Position numbers and translations under genes: made by a program
In this document: piece after piece, positions 29,256 through 64,000 of the stretch
How the letters are laid out: every line of letters starts with the position of its first letter
Position numbering within the stretch: the stretch's first letter is position 1
Notes under the pieces: generated by a model
The model's input: the letters and a program-made list of their open reading frames with translations, nothing else
The model's database searches: none
What the model was told of the DNA's origin: nothing
Assembly (NCBI GenBank): GCA_036365145.1
Contig: JAEOAD010000048.1
Coordinates: 10,767,001 to 10,831,000, forward strand
DNA: 64,000 nucleotides
Source of the DNA: Orientallactaga sibirica
Lineage: Eukaryota > Chordata > Mammalia > Rodentia > Dipodidae
Reading direction: 5' to 3'

Positions 29256-32200
29256 CTAGAGAGAGAACGTGCACGGGAAGAAATAGTTATTACAGCCACA
29301 TTCTTGGTTTACTAGTGAACTCGCAGCAGACAAACACATTGCTTTCTAAAAAAAAAAAATGAAAGAAATGTAACTATCTGATAACATTCCAAATTAAAAA
29401 AAACCCAATCAATTAATATCAAGGAGAAATTCACAGTATAATATAGAACATCATATTCTGTATAATGAAGGATGACTAGAGTGAAGAAGCAGCTAGAAAA
29501 AGGATGGCTGAACAGCTACATTTCCATTGTATTTGCCAACTTTGTACTCATAAATTATAGCTTAGTGGTTGCCTTAAATTTTTTTTTTTGACGTAGGGTC
29601 TCACTCTAGCCTAAGCTGACCTCAAACTCACAGTGATCTGCCTACTTCTTCCTCCCAAGTGCTAGGATTAAAGGTGTGCTCCAGTATGCTCAGCTTCTTT
29701 ACCTTTTGAAAGCGATCCACAGGTTATAAAAATTAATGCCAATAGCTGGCATGGTGGTGTACGCTTTTAATCCCAGCACTCGGGAGGCAGAGGTAGGAGG
29801 ATCGCAGAGAGTTTGAGGCCACCCTGAGACTACATAGTGAATTCCAGGTCAGCCTGGGCTAGAGTGAAACCCTACCTTGAAAACAAAAACAAAAACAAAC
29901 AAACAAACAAAAAAGAAAAGAAAAGAAAAACAAAACAAAACAAAATAAAATACAGCTGACCTGGGTGTGGTGGTGCATGCCTTTGTTCCTAGCACTTGGG
30001 AGGCTGAGTAATAGAATCACTCTAAGTTCAAGGCTAGTTTGGGGCTAGAGAGCGAGTTCTAGGATAGCTTGGGCCAGAGTGAGACCCTACCTCCGGATCC
30101 CCCCACCAAAATAAAAAGCACATATATATACATGGTTGCTGAAAAGTCAAACATTAGTAGGTGTTAAATCTGAAAGTTGAGTGGCTGCTTCAGAGACTAC
30201 TACTGTGATGGTTTTGGCTGCCGTTGGGGGTGCACTCACTTTGGACATCTGTGGAAACACAAGCCATACAGTCCTCTGTAGTACTGGGCCAGTTTCCTTT
30301 CAAGCATTGTGTCCGTTTCCTCTAAGTTCTGGGTCACTTTCTTCTCCAGCACTTGGCCAGTTACCTCTCAAGCACTGTGCCATTTTACTGATGAAGTGTC
30401 TACGTGGTGCTTTGTGAACACTGATTGATATAGAGAGGGGGGATGATGAAATGAGAAGTTATCCAAGCACCCGAGCTCACACACTACTGTGCTCGCTGCA
30501 CCATCATCTATGCTGCCTATCTGATTCCAAGCACGGGCTAGCTTCTAGACAGTGGATGGGACTCTGCAAACAGGAAAGAACAGCCTTCAGCACACAGGAG
30601 TTCCTGGGTCAGCAGTCATTAGCGAAAGTGGGTTAAATACTTGTGTTAAACCAAAGGCTTCTCTGGCTTGTAAGGGGTGTAAGAACCGAATCGACACACT
30701 GGGTTTTTGTCTTACTGAGAGACTAGAAAGAACTCACCTCAGGCCTTTAACCCCAGCATTTGGGAGGCAGAGGTAGGATGATCGCTATGAGTTTGAGGCC
30801 AGTTTGAGAATTCAAGATCAGCCTGGGTTAAAGCAAGACCCTGCCTCAAACAAACAAAAAACAAACAAAACACAACAACAAAAAAAACCCAAAATAAAAA
30901 CAAACAAACTCAGCTCAGAATTCAGAGCTCCAAGGCAACTTAAAATGTGTTTCTCAAATCAGTTTAAGGAGAGGAACGATAAGAAGGTTAGGTTTTAGGT
31001 GGTTGATGTTTTAGGTGGCTTTGGCCCTGATTTTTGTTTGTTTGTTTTTCAAGGTAGGATTCTGCTCCAAGCTGACCTGGAATTCACTATGTAGTCTCAG
31101 GGTGGCCTTGGACTCATGGTGATCCTCCTACCTCTGCTTCCCAAGTGCTGGGATTAAAGGCATGTGCCACTACACCTGTCTCTTGGTCCTAATTTTTAAG
31201 CTATTAAAGTTTGTGCTAAAAATAATAAATTCATGCTAAAACTGTACTGAATAAAGTTTTATTCTTCCTTCTCTACTTCCCTCAGCTTTGAGGAAAACCA
31301 ATTTTGTTTAGATTTTTTTTTTTTTTTTTGAGGTGAGGGTCTCACTCTAGCCCAGGCTGATCTGGAACTTGCTCTGTAGTTCCATGCTGGCCTCAAACTC
31401 ACAGCAATTCTATCTCTCTCTATCTCCTGACTTCTGGGATTAAAGATGCATACTACCACACCCTGCTTTGTGTTTAGATTTTTTTTTGGTTTTTCAGGTA
31501 GAGTCTCACTTTGGCTCAGGCTGACCTGGAATTCACCATGTAGTCTCAGGGTGGCCTTGAACTCACGGCGATCCTCCTACCTCTGCCTCCCGAGTGCTGG
31601 GATTAAAGGCATGCGCCACCATGCCCGGCTGTGTTTAGATTTTTAAATACTGACAACCAGCCCAAGGTTAAGGGTAATTAATACAAATTGGGCCTTTGGA
31701 TGTTTCAGTAAAACATTTTATTTTTATGGTCATTTATCTTTTTTAAACAAACAAATGGAAACTCTTTAAACTATAATAATATAAAGGTAACTACCAGGGT
31801 CTTGCAAATAAATAAAATAATACTGTTTAAAAATAATGTTACCTTCCCAACTTAGGGTGAAACCTAGCTATGAAACTCCAACTTTTCTATGTGCCAAAAA
31901 ATTGTTGTTATTATTCAAATTATTCTACGACTAGGAGGAGAATTCATAGCAATGGAGGTTTCGACTTCGGTGCAAAACCAGCCCAGATGCTACTGATAAG
32001 CTGCCTGAACTCAATGTACTAAAGAAAAGTAAAATTAAATGAAAACGGGAAACATGCTGAAAAGTATCATTGTAACAGTGAAATAGGATTTGTTATGGTC
32101 CGGGCCTAAGTGGACATAGAGTATGAAAGAAAGTTAACTTACTGCAAGAGATTCCATTTGCTACACAGCAAGCATGGCCCAGGAAGGGAAGAAAAGAAAG

Positions 32201-34360
32201 AAAGCACAGGATCAGTGTACGCATGCGACAGAAAGCAAGGCCCTCTTCCAAGAGCAGAACTGTCAGCAGGATTAGCATGGCTGGCCCAAACTTGATGGCT
32301 GGTTGCCAAGGTTGTCCCCACTCAACATGCACAGCGATCCGGTTAAAAACAAGCTCTGATGGGAAACGTGATGCTAACGGGAAGACTGGATTTTCAATCT
32401 TTTGGGTTCTATGTTAGTTGGTTTAGGTTTTCCTCCGGTCAGTCTGGGAGACTAGAAGTTAAAATGTTTACTGTTAAAAGACTTTAGTGCATGAGTGTGA
32501 ACAGCATAGGAAACAGACGCTGTGAGGACAGTGGAACCACGTGAAGAATCCGCGCCTTAAAGTGCAGTCCTGCCGCTTCACAGAAATCCAGGGGGAGCTG
32601 GGCGTGGTGGCGCACACCTTTAATCCCAGCACTCGGGAGGCAGAGGTAGGAGGATCGCCGTGAGTTCAAGGCCACCCTGAGACTACATAGTGAATTCCAG
32701 GTCAGACTGGGCCAGAGTGAGACCTTACCTCCAAAAACAAAAAAAAAAAAAAGAAATCCAGGGGGAATCTTTAACGTGGATTTCCTTTAGGTGGATTACC
32801 TTCCAAATTGAGACTACTTATTTTGTTTTTTGCAAGGTAGGGTCTCGCTCAACATTAGTTACCACTCTTTTATTTCACTGGTGATATTGTAACTATAGCA
32901 GTATTTTAGAGAAGATTTGGTAGGTGGGAACGGATACCACAACTCTATAAACATTTTTTTGTTTTTGTTTTTTTGAGGTAGGTTCTCACTCTGGCCCAGG
33001 CTGACCTGGAATTCACTATGTAGTCTCAGGGTGACCTCGAACTCATGGTGATCCGCCTACCTCTGCCTCCCGAGTGCTGGGAATAAAGGCGTGCGCCACC
33101 ACGCCCGGTTTATAAATATTTTTAAAATGGTATAAGCCAGGCTTTGTGACACATACCTGTATGCCAACAACTTGAGAGACTGAGACAGGAAGACTGAGAA
33201 TTTGAGGCCAATCTGAGCTAATAATGAGACCCTGTCTTAACTCTACCCCAAAATCAGTTTGATTGTTTCTAATTATGGGTCACTATTACTTTAAAAAAAT
33301 ATTTACCAACACTCGGGAGGTAGAGGTAGGACGATCACTGTGAGTTCGAGGCCAGCCTGGACCTACAGAGTGAGTTCCAGGCCAGCCTGGGCTAGAGTGA
33401 GGCAGAATTTACCTCAAAAACAACAGCAACAACAAAAAATTTTCCTATCAATCTTTCTTAGTTTCTCATTCATGGCAACAAAATTTACTTTACAACTCTT
33501 TCAAAAATCTTGGGGTTATTGGTTATATATTTTAACACAAAGCATGGTGCAAATAAAATGCTAACGTATTTTTTACTATCTACACATGTTACTGAAGGTG
33601 GCTAACAAACTTCACTCATGTCCTCCTCTTTCTCCCCTCACCTATTGCTAATGTCACATGGAAGTAGTGCATGACTGATCCATTTACTGAGGTTTTACTG
33701 AGTTTTTTTTTTTTTAACTCTATCCATGACTATATTTCAAAGCTTTGAAAAATAAATACCTTTAAAGCTGGCATATGTATTATATAGCTGGAGGTATTTA
33801 TTATTTTCAAGAAAACTTCGTGAGTGTCTGTACTCAAACCTTTGGTGCTGGGCTGGAAAGATGGCTTAGCAGTTAAGGTGCCTGTCTGTGAAGCCTACGA
33901 ACGCCCTTCGATTTTCCAGGTCCCACGTTTAGCTAGACACAAAGTGACGCAAGGGCGCAATGCCTCACTTGCCCACAAGGGGGCGCATGCATCTGGAGTT
34001 CGTTCATAGCAGCTGAGAGGCTGTTGGCGCGCTCATTCTTTATCTGTCTCTCTTGCTCTCTCTCTGACTCTTTCAAAACAACAACAACAAAAAACCTTAG
34101 GTGCTGATACATAATATGATACCAAGTAGGCACCCAGGGCCAGTTTCTACACATACAGAATGGATCTGCTGCACAAGAACTATGGAAGCACTGATCAGAT
34201 TTAGAATGTGCCTGACCAAGTGAGATTCCACTGTGGAATTGACTTTGACAGTATTGTCAAATGATGCAAGTGCTGAGTGAGTGATCTGGTTATGTGTGGG
34301 AAAAATGGCCCATGTTTTACCGTTCTTTCTAAATGAAGTGTTATGCAAGGGGCTCATTAA
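29256..34360. repeat. FRY intron, SINE cluster A
   Basis: Elements seen: B1 minus 29580-29695, 31033-31180, 31310-31475, 31480-31632 and 32955-33110; B1 plus 29742-29885, 29957-30105, 30735-30850, 32596-32740 and 33308-33420; a diverged B1-like plus at 33127-33250; tRNA-type plus 33848-34085. Unique stretches 30150-30730, 31640-32590 and 33430-33840 show no exon that fits the flanking FRY exons in phase. Confidence 0.8.
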
Positions 34361-34714
34361 ATCAGTCAGTTCAGTAAAGGCAGATGAAAATTTCCAACTC
34401 AGGCTTGGCCCTAAGGAATGTCACTGAATTCCTCCCACTCAGCTTTCAGGGTGCAAAACTTTGTTTCTTGGGCGATGGCCAACTTTGATGAGCACCAAGC
34501 CCTCAGTGTCCGTCCTAAAGTCTCCTTTTTAGGTAGGGTTAGTTCAGACTTCCTTGGTACTTGTTGTCGCAGAATCCTTTCAAGGCCACACTGGAATTTC
34601 ATTTGTAGTTAGCGTTACAAAAAGTGAGAATGTCTTTCAAAGGGGCAGTTCAAGGAAAAGTGTTAATGCTTTCTCCTATGCTCATGGTTTCCTATGTCCA
34701 GTTTCATTTTCATT

Positions 34715-34747
34715 TTTATTTATTTATTCGTAAGCAGAGAGTCAGAC

Positions 34748-34794
<47 letters not shown>

Positions 34795-34990
34795 ATGCGT
34801 ACGTGTGTGCATGTGTGCGTGTGTATCCTTGTGTGTGAATGGGCACACCAGGGCCTCTAGCCACTGCAAACGCACTCTAGACACATGTGCCACTTTGTCC
34901 ATCTGGCTTTATGTGGTACTGGGGAATCGAATTTGGGCCAGCAGGCTTTGCAAGCAAGCACCTTAACTGCTGAGCAATCTCTCCAGCCCA
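34715..34990 (-). repeat. tRNA-derived SINE with long (GA)n tract
   Basis: The CT-rich 3' segment of this element has expanded to (AG)n at 34750-34793 on the plus strand, followed by a GT/GC-rich bridge. The body ends at GGGCTGGAGAGATTGCTCAG near 34990. Confidence 0.9.
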
Positions 34991-36267
34991 TATGTCCAGA
35001 TCTTAAAACTAATATCTTGAGAAGTTTTTATTCATTTATCTGTGTTCAGGTGATTTAAGGTTGTTTTGGCCACGTTGTGGGAATGTCATTTTATTTGGTC
35101 ACAAGGATTTTTCTGGCATAGTTTTATTTTTTATTTATTTTTATTTTTTGGTTTTTTTGAGGTAAGGTCTCACTCTGGCTCAGGCTGACCTGGAATTCAC
35201 TCTGTAGTCTCAGGGGTGGCCTCGAACTCATGGCGATCCTCCTACCTCTGCCTCCCAAGTGCTGGGATTAAAGGCGTGCACCACCAGTTTTATAAAATCA
35301 GATGTGAAGATGTTTGTGTTCCAAACATGAGGAAAAAGGACCAGGAAGCCAAGATGTTAACAACTGGTCATAAACAACTAAGGAGTGGGCAGTTTGAAAA
35401 GCCCAGGACAGAGCCAAGCATGTTGATGTATACCTGAATTCCAGCACTCCTGGGAGACTGCTGGAGGATTGTGAGGCCAATCTGGGCCTTGAATTTGTGA
35501 TTCTCCTGCCTCTGTATCCTGGGTGATGGAATTATACGCATGCACAACTATGCCCGACGACTAACACGTTTTATCATATTTGACCTCTGAAAGTCACTGG
35601 GGTGAAGTTGAGATTTGAGTAGGAGGTAACCTGGACCACTGAAGTGGCTTCTCTTCACAGTGCATCGTAGATGCATTTCATTTCCGGGCCAGGTAGAGGT
35701 GCCACACACTCGCCTGTTGATACCATGTGGGGTCCGCACACTGATAACTAACTTGAATTTCTTGCCAGGACTTGCCCATGTGAGGCAAGTGCTTCACTAC
35801 AGAGCTACATCTCTAGCTGACAATGATCATATTTTGTTTGTTGGAATAGTTTTAAGTATTTTATTTATTTATTTGAGAGAGAGGAGAGAGAGAGAGAGAG
35901 AGAAAGAAAGAGAGAGAGAGAGAGTGAAAATGGGTGCACTAGGGCCTCTAGCCACTGTAAATAACTCCAGATGCTTGCGCTGCCTTGTGCATCTGGCTTA
36001 TGTAGGTCCTGAGGAATTGAACCTGGGTCCTTTGGCTTTGTAGGCCAGTGCCTTAATCACTAAGCCATCTCTCCAGCCCTGGAATACTCTTTTGAACCTA
36101 GTTGGTGACTTTCTTTCCAAACTTGGGAAGCTATCCTTAAAGCTAATGATACAGCTGATACACTCCAAGGCATTTACTGTTTTCAAGAAAACTGCACATA
36201 AACATTTAGCAACTATTTCTTTTTTTAAATAAATATTTTATTTATTTATTTGTTTGAGAGAGAGAAA

Positions 36268-36315
<48 letters not shown>

Positions 36316-36784
36316 GAGAGTGGGGGCACCAGGGCCTCCAGCTGCTGCAAGCGAACTCCAGATGCATGAACTCCCTTGTGCATTTGGCTTATGTGGGTCT
36401 TGGAGAATTGAACAGGGATCCTTTGGCTTTGCAGGCAAGTGCCTTAACTTCTAAGCCATCTCTCCAGCCCAGTCTTTTGGAAGAAAGACTGATTGACTAT
36501 ATCTGAAGGTTATCTGAGGGTTAATGGGTTTCAGTGGAACTGGAAACATGACTTGTTCAGCTTGTATAAAAACACAGGTGACAGGTATCTCGTTCCCACA
36601 ACATACAGGGATAGGAAATATAACTGGGGGGGGGGAACTAGTGTTCAGAAAGACCCCCAAGAGTGGGAATGATGACCTGAAAATACTAAGACGACTGTGG
36701 TAGAGCTAATGTCAATTATTGTACTTGAGTCCAAAGTGTTAAATGTTTAGTATGCAGAAAAATTAACTTTGTTTTTGTAATTTT

Positions 36785-36816
<32 letters not shown>

Positions 36817-38800
36817 CATGCATGCGAGAGAGTGAGAGCGCAAGAGACAGCGAGAGAGACAGAATTGATGCGTCAGTGACTTCAGCCATTGCAATCGAAC
36901 TGCAGATGTGTGCACCATCTTGTGTGTGTGTGCAACCTTGCGTGCTTGCATCACCTTGTGCATCTGGCTTATGTGGGATCTGGAGAGTCAAACATGGGTA
37001 TTTAGGCTTCAGCTTCATAGGCAAGTGTCTTAAGTGCTAAGACATCTCTCCAGCTGCCTCCCCTTTATGGTTTTTCAAGGTAGGTTATCACTCTATCTCA
37101 AGCTGACCTGGAATTAACTATGTAGTCTCAGGGTGGCCTTGAACTTACGGTGATCCTCCTACCTCTGCATCCTGAGTTCTGGGATTAAAGGAGTGCACCA
37201 CTATGCCTGGCTCAGCTTTTTTTTTTTTTTTTTTTTTTTGAAGCAGGGTTTTATTCTAGCCCAGGCTGACCTGGAACTCACTCTGTAGCCCAGGCTGGAA
37301 CTCACAGTGATCTTTCTACCTTAACCTCCTGAGTTCTGGGACAAAAGGTGTGAGCCATCATTCCTGGATAGAATTTACTTTTACAGAATTATTTAATTTA
37401 TTTGCAAGTGTGCAGAAAGGTGGGAAGGGGAGGCACAGGGCCTCTTAATAATGCAAAGAAACACCAGACACTGCTTGCATCACTTTTTGTGTCTGTTTTA
37501 TGTGGGTGACTTGGGAATTGAACCCAAGTTGGTAGGCTCTGCAAGCAAGTGCCTTTAACCGCTGAGCCATCTTCCCAGTTCCTAGAATTAACCTTTGAAT
37601 GATGAATATGTCAATGAAAATCACTTATAACAGGCTGGAAAGATGGCTCAGCGGTTAAGGCACTTGCCTGCAAAGCCTAACAACCTGGGTTCCATTCCCT
37701 AGTTCCCACATAAAGCCAGATGCATAAAGGTGCACATGCATCTGGATTGTTTGCAGCAGCTAGAAAGCCTGGCATGTCTTGTCTTTCTTCCCTCCCTCCC
37801 TCCCTCCCTCCCTCCCTCCCTCCCTTCCTTCCTTCCTTTTTTCCTTTCTTCCTTTCTTTTCTCTCACCTTCTGAATAAATCAAAATATTTTTTAAAATCC
37901 CTTGTAACAAATGAAATGGAAACATTTCAGCTCTCCTGGGGCCACTTCTACAGAAGGGGGAAGATGAACCATGTCCACCTGCCTGGAGAAGCCAGAGCTG
38001 TCAAGACACTTTGCTGTCTGACTTGTGTTTATGTTCACGTCAACCACCTCGGTAGGAGTAGCCACTCCAGGACGGAGGGGGGCAGTGGAAATCAAAGTCT
38101 TTAATTAAAAGTGCTGGGTGCAAGTTGTGAAAATATTTTTCTCTCCTGATAGGTGTAGGCTGAGGAAACACTGTATGCACACATGAGCAGAAATGATTAT
38201 GTTAGAAACAAATCACATACCTTGTTTTGTGCCCTATTCTAGAAGAGTTGTTACTATAACCACAAAGAAGATAGCTCAGTGGTTAAGACACTTGCCTGCA
38301 AAGCCAAAGTACTCCGGTTTGATTTCCCAGAACTCACATAAGCCACATGCACAAGGTGGTGCATGTATCTGGAGTTTGTTTGCAGTAGCTGGAGGCCCTG
38401 GCTTGCCCATTCTCTCTCCCTCTCTCCCCCGCTTTTCTCATATAAATAAATAAAAATAAAATATGAAAAAAATATACTTCAGAGCCAGGAGTGGTGGCAT
38501 ACACCTTTAATCCCAGCACTCAGGAGGCAGAGGTAGGTGGATTGCTGAGACCCTACCTTGAAAAACCAATACATACATACATACATACATACATACATAC
38601 ATACATACATACATTTCAGAAGGATTAGAAACACTTTTCTTAGAAACATGGCTGGTTTTGTTCTGAGCACATACCGGGAGCATATCTCCAACAGACCCTG
38701 TGGTGGTGGTAAGTTCAGCCAACAGGTGATTGTATATTATATACACAGAGACTGTCCCATATGCAAAGAATGGTACTCATGTCCATTTTTTCCCCCAGTT
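34991..38800. repeat. FRY intron, SINE cluster B
   Basis: Elements seen: B1 minus 35125-35290; tRNA-type minus 35850-36080, 36225-36470 (with (CA)n 36274-36311), 36780-37060 (with (GA)n 36789-36816) and 37390-37585; B1 minus 37067-37213 and 37220-37370; tRNA-type plus 37632-37885 (with CCCT/CTTC repeats 37788-37840) and 38262-38460; B1 plus 38481-38568, truncated into an (ACAT)n run 38569-38613. The unique stretches between them hold no recognised gene. Confidence 0.85.
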
Positions 38801-41115
38801 TTTCAAGGTAGGGTCTCTCTCTAGCCCAGGTTGATCTGGAATTCACTATGTAGTCTCAGGGTAGCCTTGAACTCATGGCAACCTTCCTACCTCTGCCTCC
38901 TGAGTGCTGGGATTAAAGACGTGTGTCACCATGCTCGGCCTCTTGTCCATTTTTTTTTTCAAGGTAGGGTCTCACTCTAGTTCAGGCTGACCTGGAATTC
39001 ACTATGTAGTCTCAGGGTGGCCTTGAACTCACTGCTATCCTCCTACCTCTGCCTCCCGAGTGCTGGGATTAAAGGCGTGTGCCACCATGCCCTGCCTTAA
39101 AATCTTTTTTTGTTGTTTATTTTTTATTTATTTATTTGAGAGTGACAGACAAAGAGAGAAAGAGGCAGATAGGTAAAGAGAGAATGGACGTGCCAGGGCC
39201 TCCAGCCACTGCAAACAAACTCCAGATGCATGCACCATTTTGTGCATCTGTTTTACATGCATCCTGGGGAATCAAGCCTCGAACCGGTGTCCTTAGGCTT
39301 CACAGGTAAGTGCTTAACCACTAAGCCATCTCTCCAGGCCCCTCTTGTCCATTTTTTAAAGCACAAGGCTCTCTCTACCTTTCCCTCCACATTTTGAAAA
39401 TTTAAGAGCAAAGAACTAGTTTCCTTTTAAAAGAAAACAACAAAGCTGGGCGTGGTGGTGCACACCTTTAATCCCAGCACTCGGGAGGCAGAGGTAGGAG
39501 GATCGCCGTGAGTTCGAGGCCACCCTGAGACTACATAGTGAATTCCAGGTCAGCCTGTTCTAGAGTGAAGCCCTACCTCAAAAAACCCAAAATAAATAAA
39601 TAAATAATAAGTAAAATAAAAGTAAGCTAGAGAAAGTTTGGACAAATGGAATGAACATGGCCTTTAGAGTTTGCCTCTGGGCTTTAGTTTTCTCATCTGC
39701 AGAGTGGAAAAACTCGTATTTCAAAGGACTTCCAAGGGGCTGGAGAGATGGCTCAGTGGTTAAGGTGCTTGCTTGGAGAGCCTGACAACCCAGGTCTGGA
39801 TTCCCCAGGGCCCATGTAAGCCAGTTGCACATGGTGGTGCATACACCTGGAGTTTGTTTGCAGGGGCTGAAAGCCCTGGTGCACCCATTCTCTCTCTCTA
39901 TCAGCCCCTCTCTCAAATATATATATGTATATGTATATATATATATGGACTGTCATAAAGAATCAAATGAGGTCGTATGTGCACAGTACTTGAGCAACAT
40001 GACTTTCTTCTTCCCTCCCCTTTAAATTTTAGGCCTTATTTTCAGAACTGTCACCTAGAACTGTGTGACTGAAGATGGGCTCTTTTCTCTTCGCCCCTGG
40101 GTTTGCTCTATTCTCTTAACCCCCAAGAGAAGAGATGGAAGCAAGCGCTTCAAAACACAGCGTGTGCCAAGTACAATGGCTTGGTCACCATATAGTTGAT
40201 GGTTCCCTAACAGCACATCGTCTTAGTGATGGGAGAGTCTTCTTGGCTTGTGGAAGTAAACTGTCATGCTCCCACAATGATGAAGCTGCCTAAGTAATTC
40301 TCAGAATAATCTAACATTGACACTTGAAAGAAAGAGAGAAATGGTTGAAGAGGAAAGGAATATGAAGAATAAGTGAAAACCAAGAACGATGGGGGAACAA
40401 GGGAGAAACTAAACAGAGGAAAACAACAGGAGTGAAGAAGTCCAACAGGCAAGTGTCTTAAAATTAGAATATTTGGAGAGTAGGATAATGTAGTTGGACT
40501 TTCCATTTATCTGTAGGATTAGCTGAGGAGCTCTAAGCAAATAAGTTGGTGATTTGATTTTAACCTTTTTTTTTTTTTTTTTTTTTTTTTTGGTTTTGCA
40601 AGGTAGGGTCTCACTCTGGTCCAGGCTTTTATGTAGTCTCAGGGTTTTTTTTTTTTTTTTTTTACCTGGGATTAAAACATCTGACATATATTAATAAAAC
40701 ATCTGACATATATTAATGCACTTTTTTTTTTTTTTTTTCAGGTAGGGTCTTGCTTTAACCCAGGCTGACCTGGAATTCACTATGTAGTTTCAGGCTGACC
40801 TTGAACTCACAGTGATCCTCTGCACCTCAGCCTCCTGAGTGCTGGGGTTAAATGCATGTGCCACCATGCCTGGCCTGATTGAGTATTTTAAAAATAAAAT
40901 ATTTTTATTTATTTATTTGTTTGTTTATGAGAAAGAGGCAGAGAGAGAGAGAAAGAATGAGAAGGTGCCCCAGGGCCTCCAGCCACTGCAAACAAACTCT
41001 AGATGCATGCGCCTCCTTATGCATCTGGCTTTATGTAGGTACAGGGGAATCAAACATGGGTCCTTTGGCTTTGCTGGCAAGTTCCTTAACTGCTAAGCCA
41101 TCTCTCCAGTCCCTG
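38790..41115. repeat. FRY intron, SINE cluster C
   Basis: Elements seen: B1 minus 38790-38940, 38952-39095, 40560-40675 (internally deleted) and 40722-40878; tRNA-type minus 39110-39345 and 40895-41115; B1 plus 39445-39590; tRNA-type plus 39738-39950 with a short (TA)n tail. The stretch 39960-40555 is unique with no gene seen. Confidence 0.85.
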
Positions 41116-63081
<21,966 letters not shown>

Positions 63082-63349
63082 CTACAAATCCAAAGAGCCC
63101 TCTTCTGAGAAACCCCAGCTCCCTCTGGTTGTTTGTGCTGTGAGAAATGGTAATTGGCTGTCCGTAGCACTGTATTTCCAGTACACACCTAATTCCTTAA
63201 GTGGGTATTTTTAGAATGTTCTTTTATTATTTATGTTGGACAGGTGCCTCTGGATTCAACTCGTTACAAACACTCAAGTGCACGCACCAGGCAAAATGTT
63301 CTACAGTCGAATTGTTTTGTTTCCTTAATGGGTGAAGATGGGACAGCAC

Positions 63350-63385
<36 letters not shown>

Positions 63386-63532
63386 TCACTAAGCCTGTGT
63401 TCACAAACTGAAGCAGCTAAGAAAAATTTCCACTGCTCATGAGCTGACTGAGGTTAGAAACTACACCTTCACGTATCAAATGCATACATGTGATTATATA
63501 TGTATATGTATACATATACATACATACATACA

Positions 63533-63563
<31 letters not shown>

Positions 63564-64000
63564 GTTTTTGTTTTACAAGATAGGGTCTCACTCTAGCCCA
63601 GGCTGATCTGGAATTCACTATGTAGTATCAGAGTGGCTTCAAACTCACAGTGATCCTCCTACCTCTGCCTCCCAAGTGCTGGGATTAAAGCTGTGTATGT
63701 GTAATATTTTAAGTATGATGCCAAGCTATTTATTGTAGAATGAACCATGAGAACAAAGAATTTAAACCTTCTACAGATGATCCACAAACTGGTAAGGAAC
63801 AAGAACTAGAAGCCAACAAAATGCAGGACTTCTATACGTCGCCTCCTTACACATTTTAATAGAACTTTTTGTTTGTCTGTTGTGGTGCTGGGATTATAGC
63901 TATAAAACACCATGCTTGACTTAATAGAACTTTGTAGAAATAATAAATAATAATGAACCTAAATCTTGTGCTAGACAGCCTAGAATGAGTATAGGTATGC
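63082..64000. other. Partial FRY intron at window edge
   Basis: A (GT)n run lies at 63352-63382, a (CATA)n run at 63505-63560 and a B1 minus SINE at 63562-63695. No further FRY exon is seen before the window ends. Confidence 0.75.

Noticed and set aside
31930..32012. Possible extra FRY exon after TTTTCTTTAG (YIEFRQLISSIWAG in one frame)
   Set aside because: It has no good donor, reaches a stop within 25 codons, and exons 8 and 9 already join in phase 0 to give a family-like sequence.
34411..34602. 63-codon minus-strand frame in a unique island
   Set aside because: Its ends do not carry usable splice sites in FRY phase and nothing about it is recognisable; the island may be an old repeat.

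Overview
This is mammalian genomic DNA, and the repeats point to a rodent. The window is packed with two SINE families: a 7SL-derived B1-like element of about 145 bp, and a tRNA-derived element of about 190 bp that begins GGCTGGAGAGATGGCTTAG and ends in CT-rich tails and (AAAT)n. The exact forms look like those I associate with jerboas (Dipodoidea), but that species call is an inference.

The one real gene is the 3' end of FRY (furry homolog), on the minus strand. Eleven consecutive coding exons lie between 63081 and 15669. All splice junctions have AG/GT and compatible phases. Joined, they give the last 598 residues of a protein of about 3,000 residues, plus the stop codon. The C-terminus (ending in SGTSL) and the DESSEEED acidic block separate FRY from its paralogue FRYL. 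A 3' UTR of about 1.2 kb follows, free of SINEs except near its end.

Layout, from high to low coordinates: 63082-64000 partial intron; 62911-63081 first exon seen; 54480-62910 SINE-rich intron; 41828-54479 seven exons spaced 1-4 kb apart; 29256-41827 and 18456-29144 two long introns, the second holding an antisense ERVL-MaLR retroelement with a 429-codon open frame; 15669-18455 last two exons; about 14450-15668 3' UTR. Below that is gene-free flank. It contains a 4.3-4.6 kb direct tandem duplication (4721-9065 and 9066-13682) with a greatly expanded (CCT)n tract in the second copy and odd interleaved patches in both. The outermost 0.5-3.2 kb has a broken, coding-like stretch on the minus strand that I could not name.

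No tRNA, rRNA, CRISPR or bacterial-type feature is present. I see no convincing new biological system. The most interesting points are the tandem duplication with interleaved sequence, the open MaLR frame, and a Thr-to-Ser change in the likely Polo-box docking motif of FRY.
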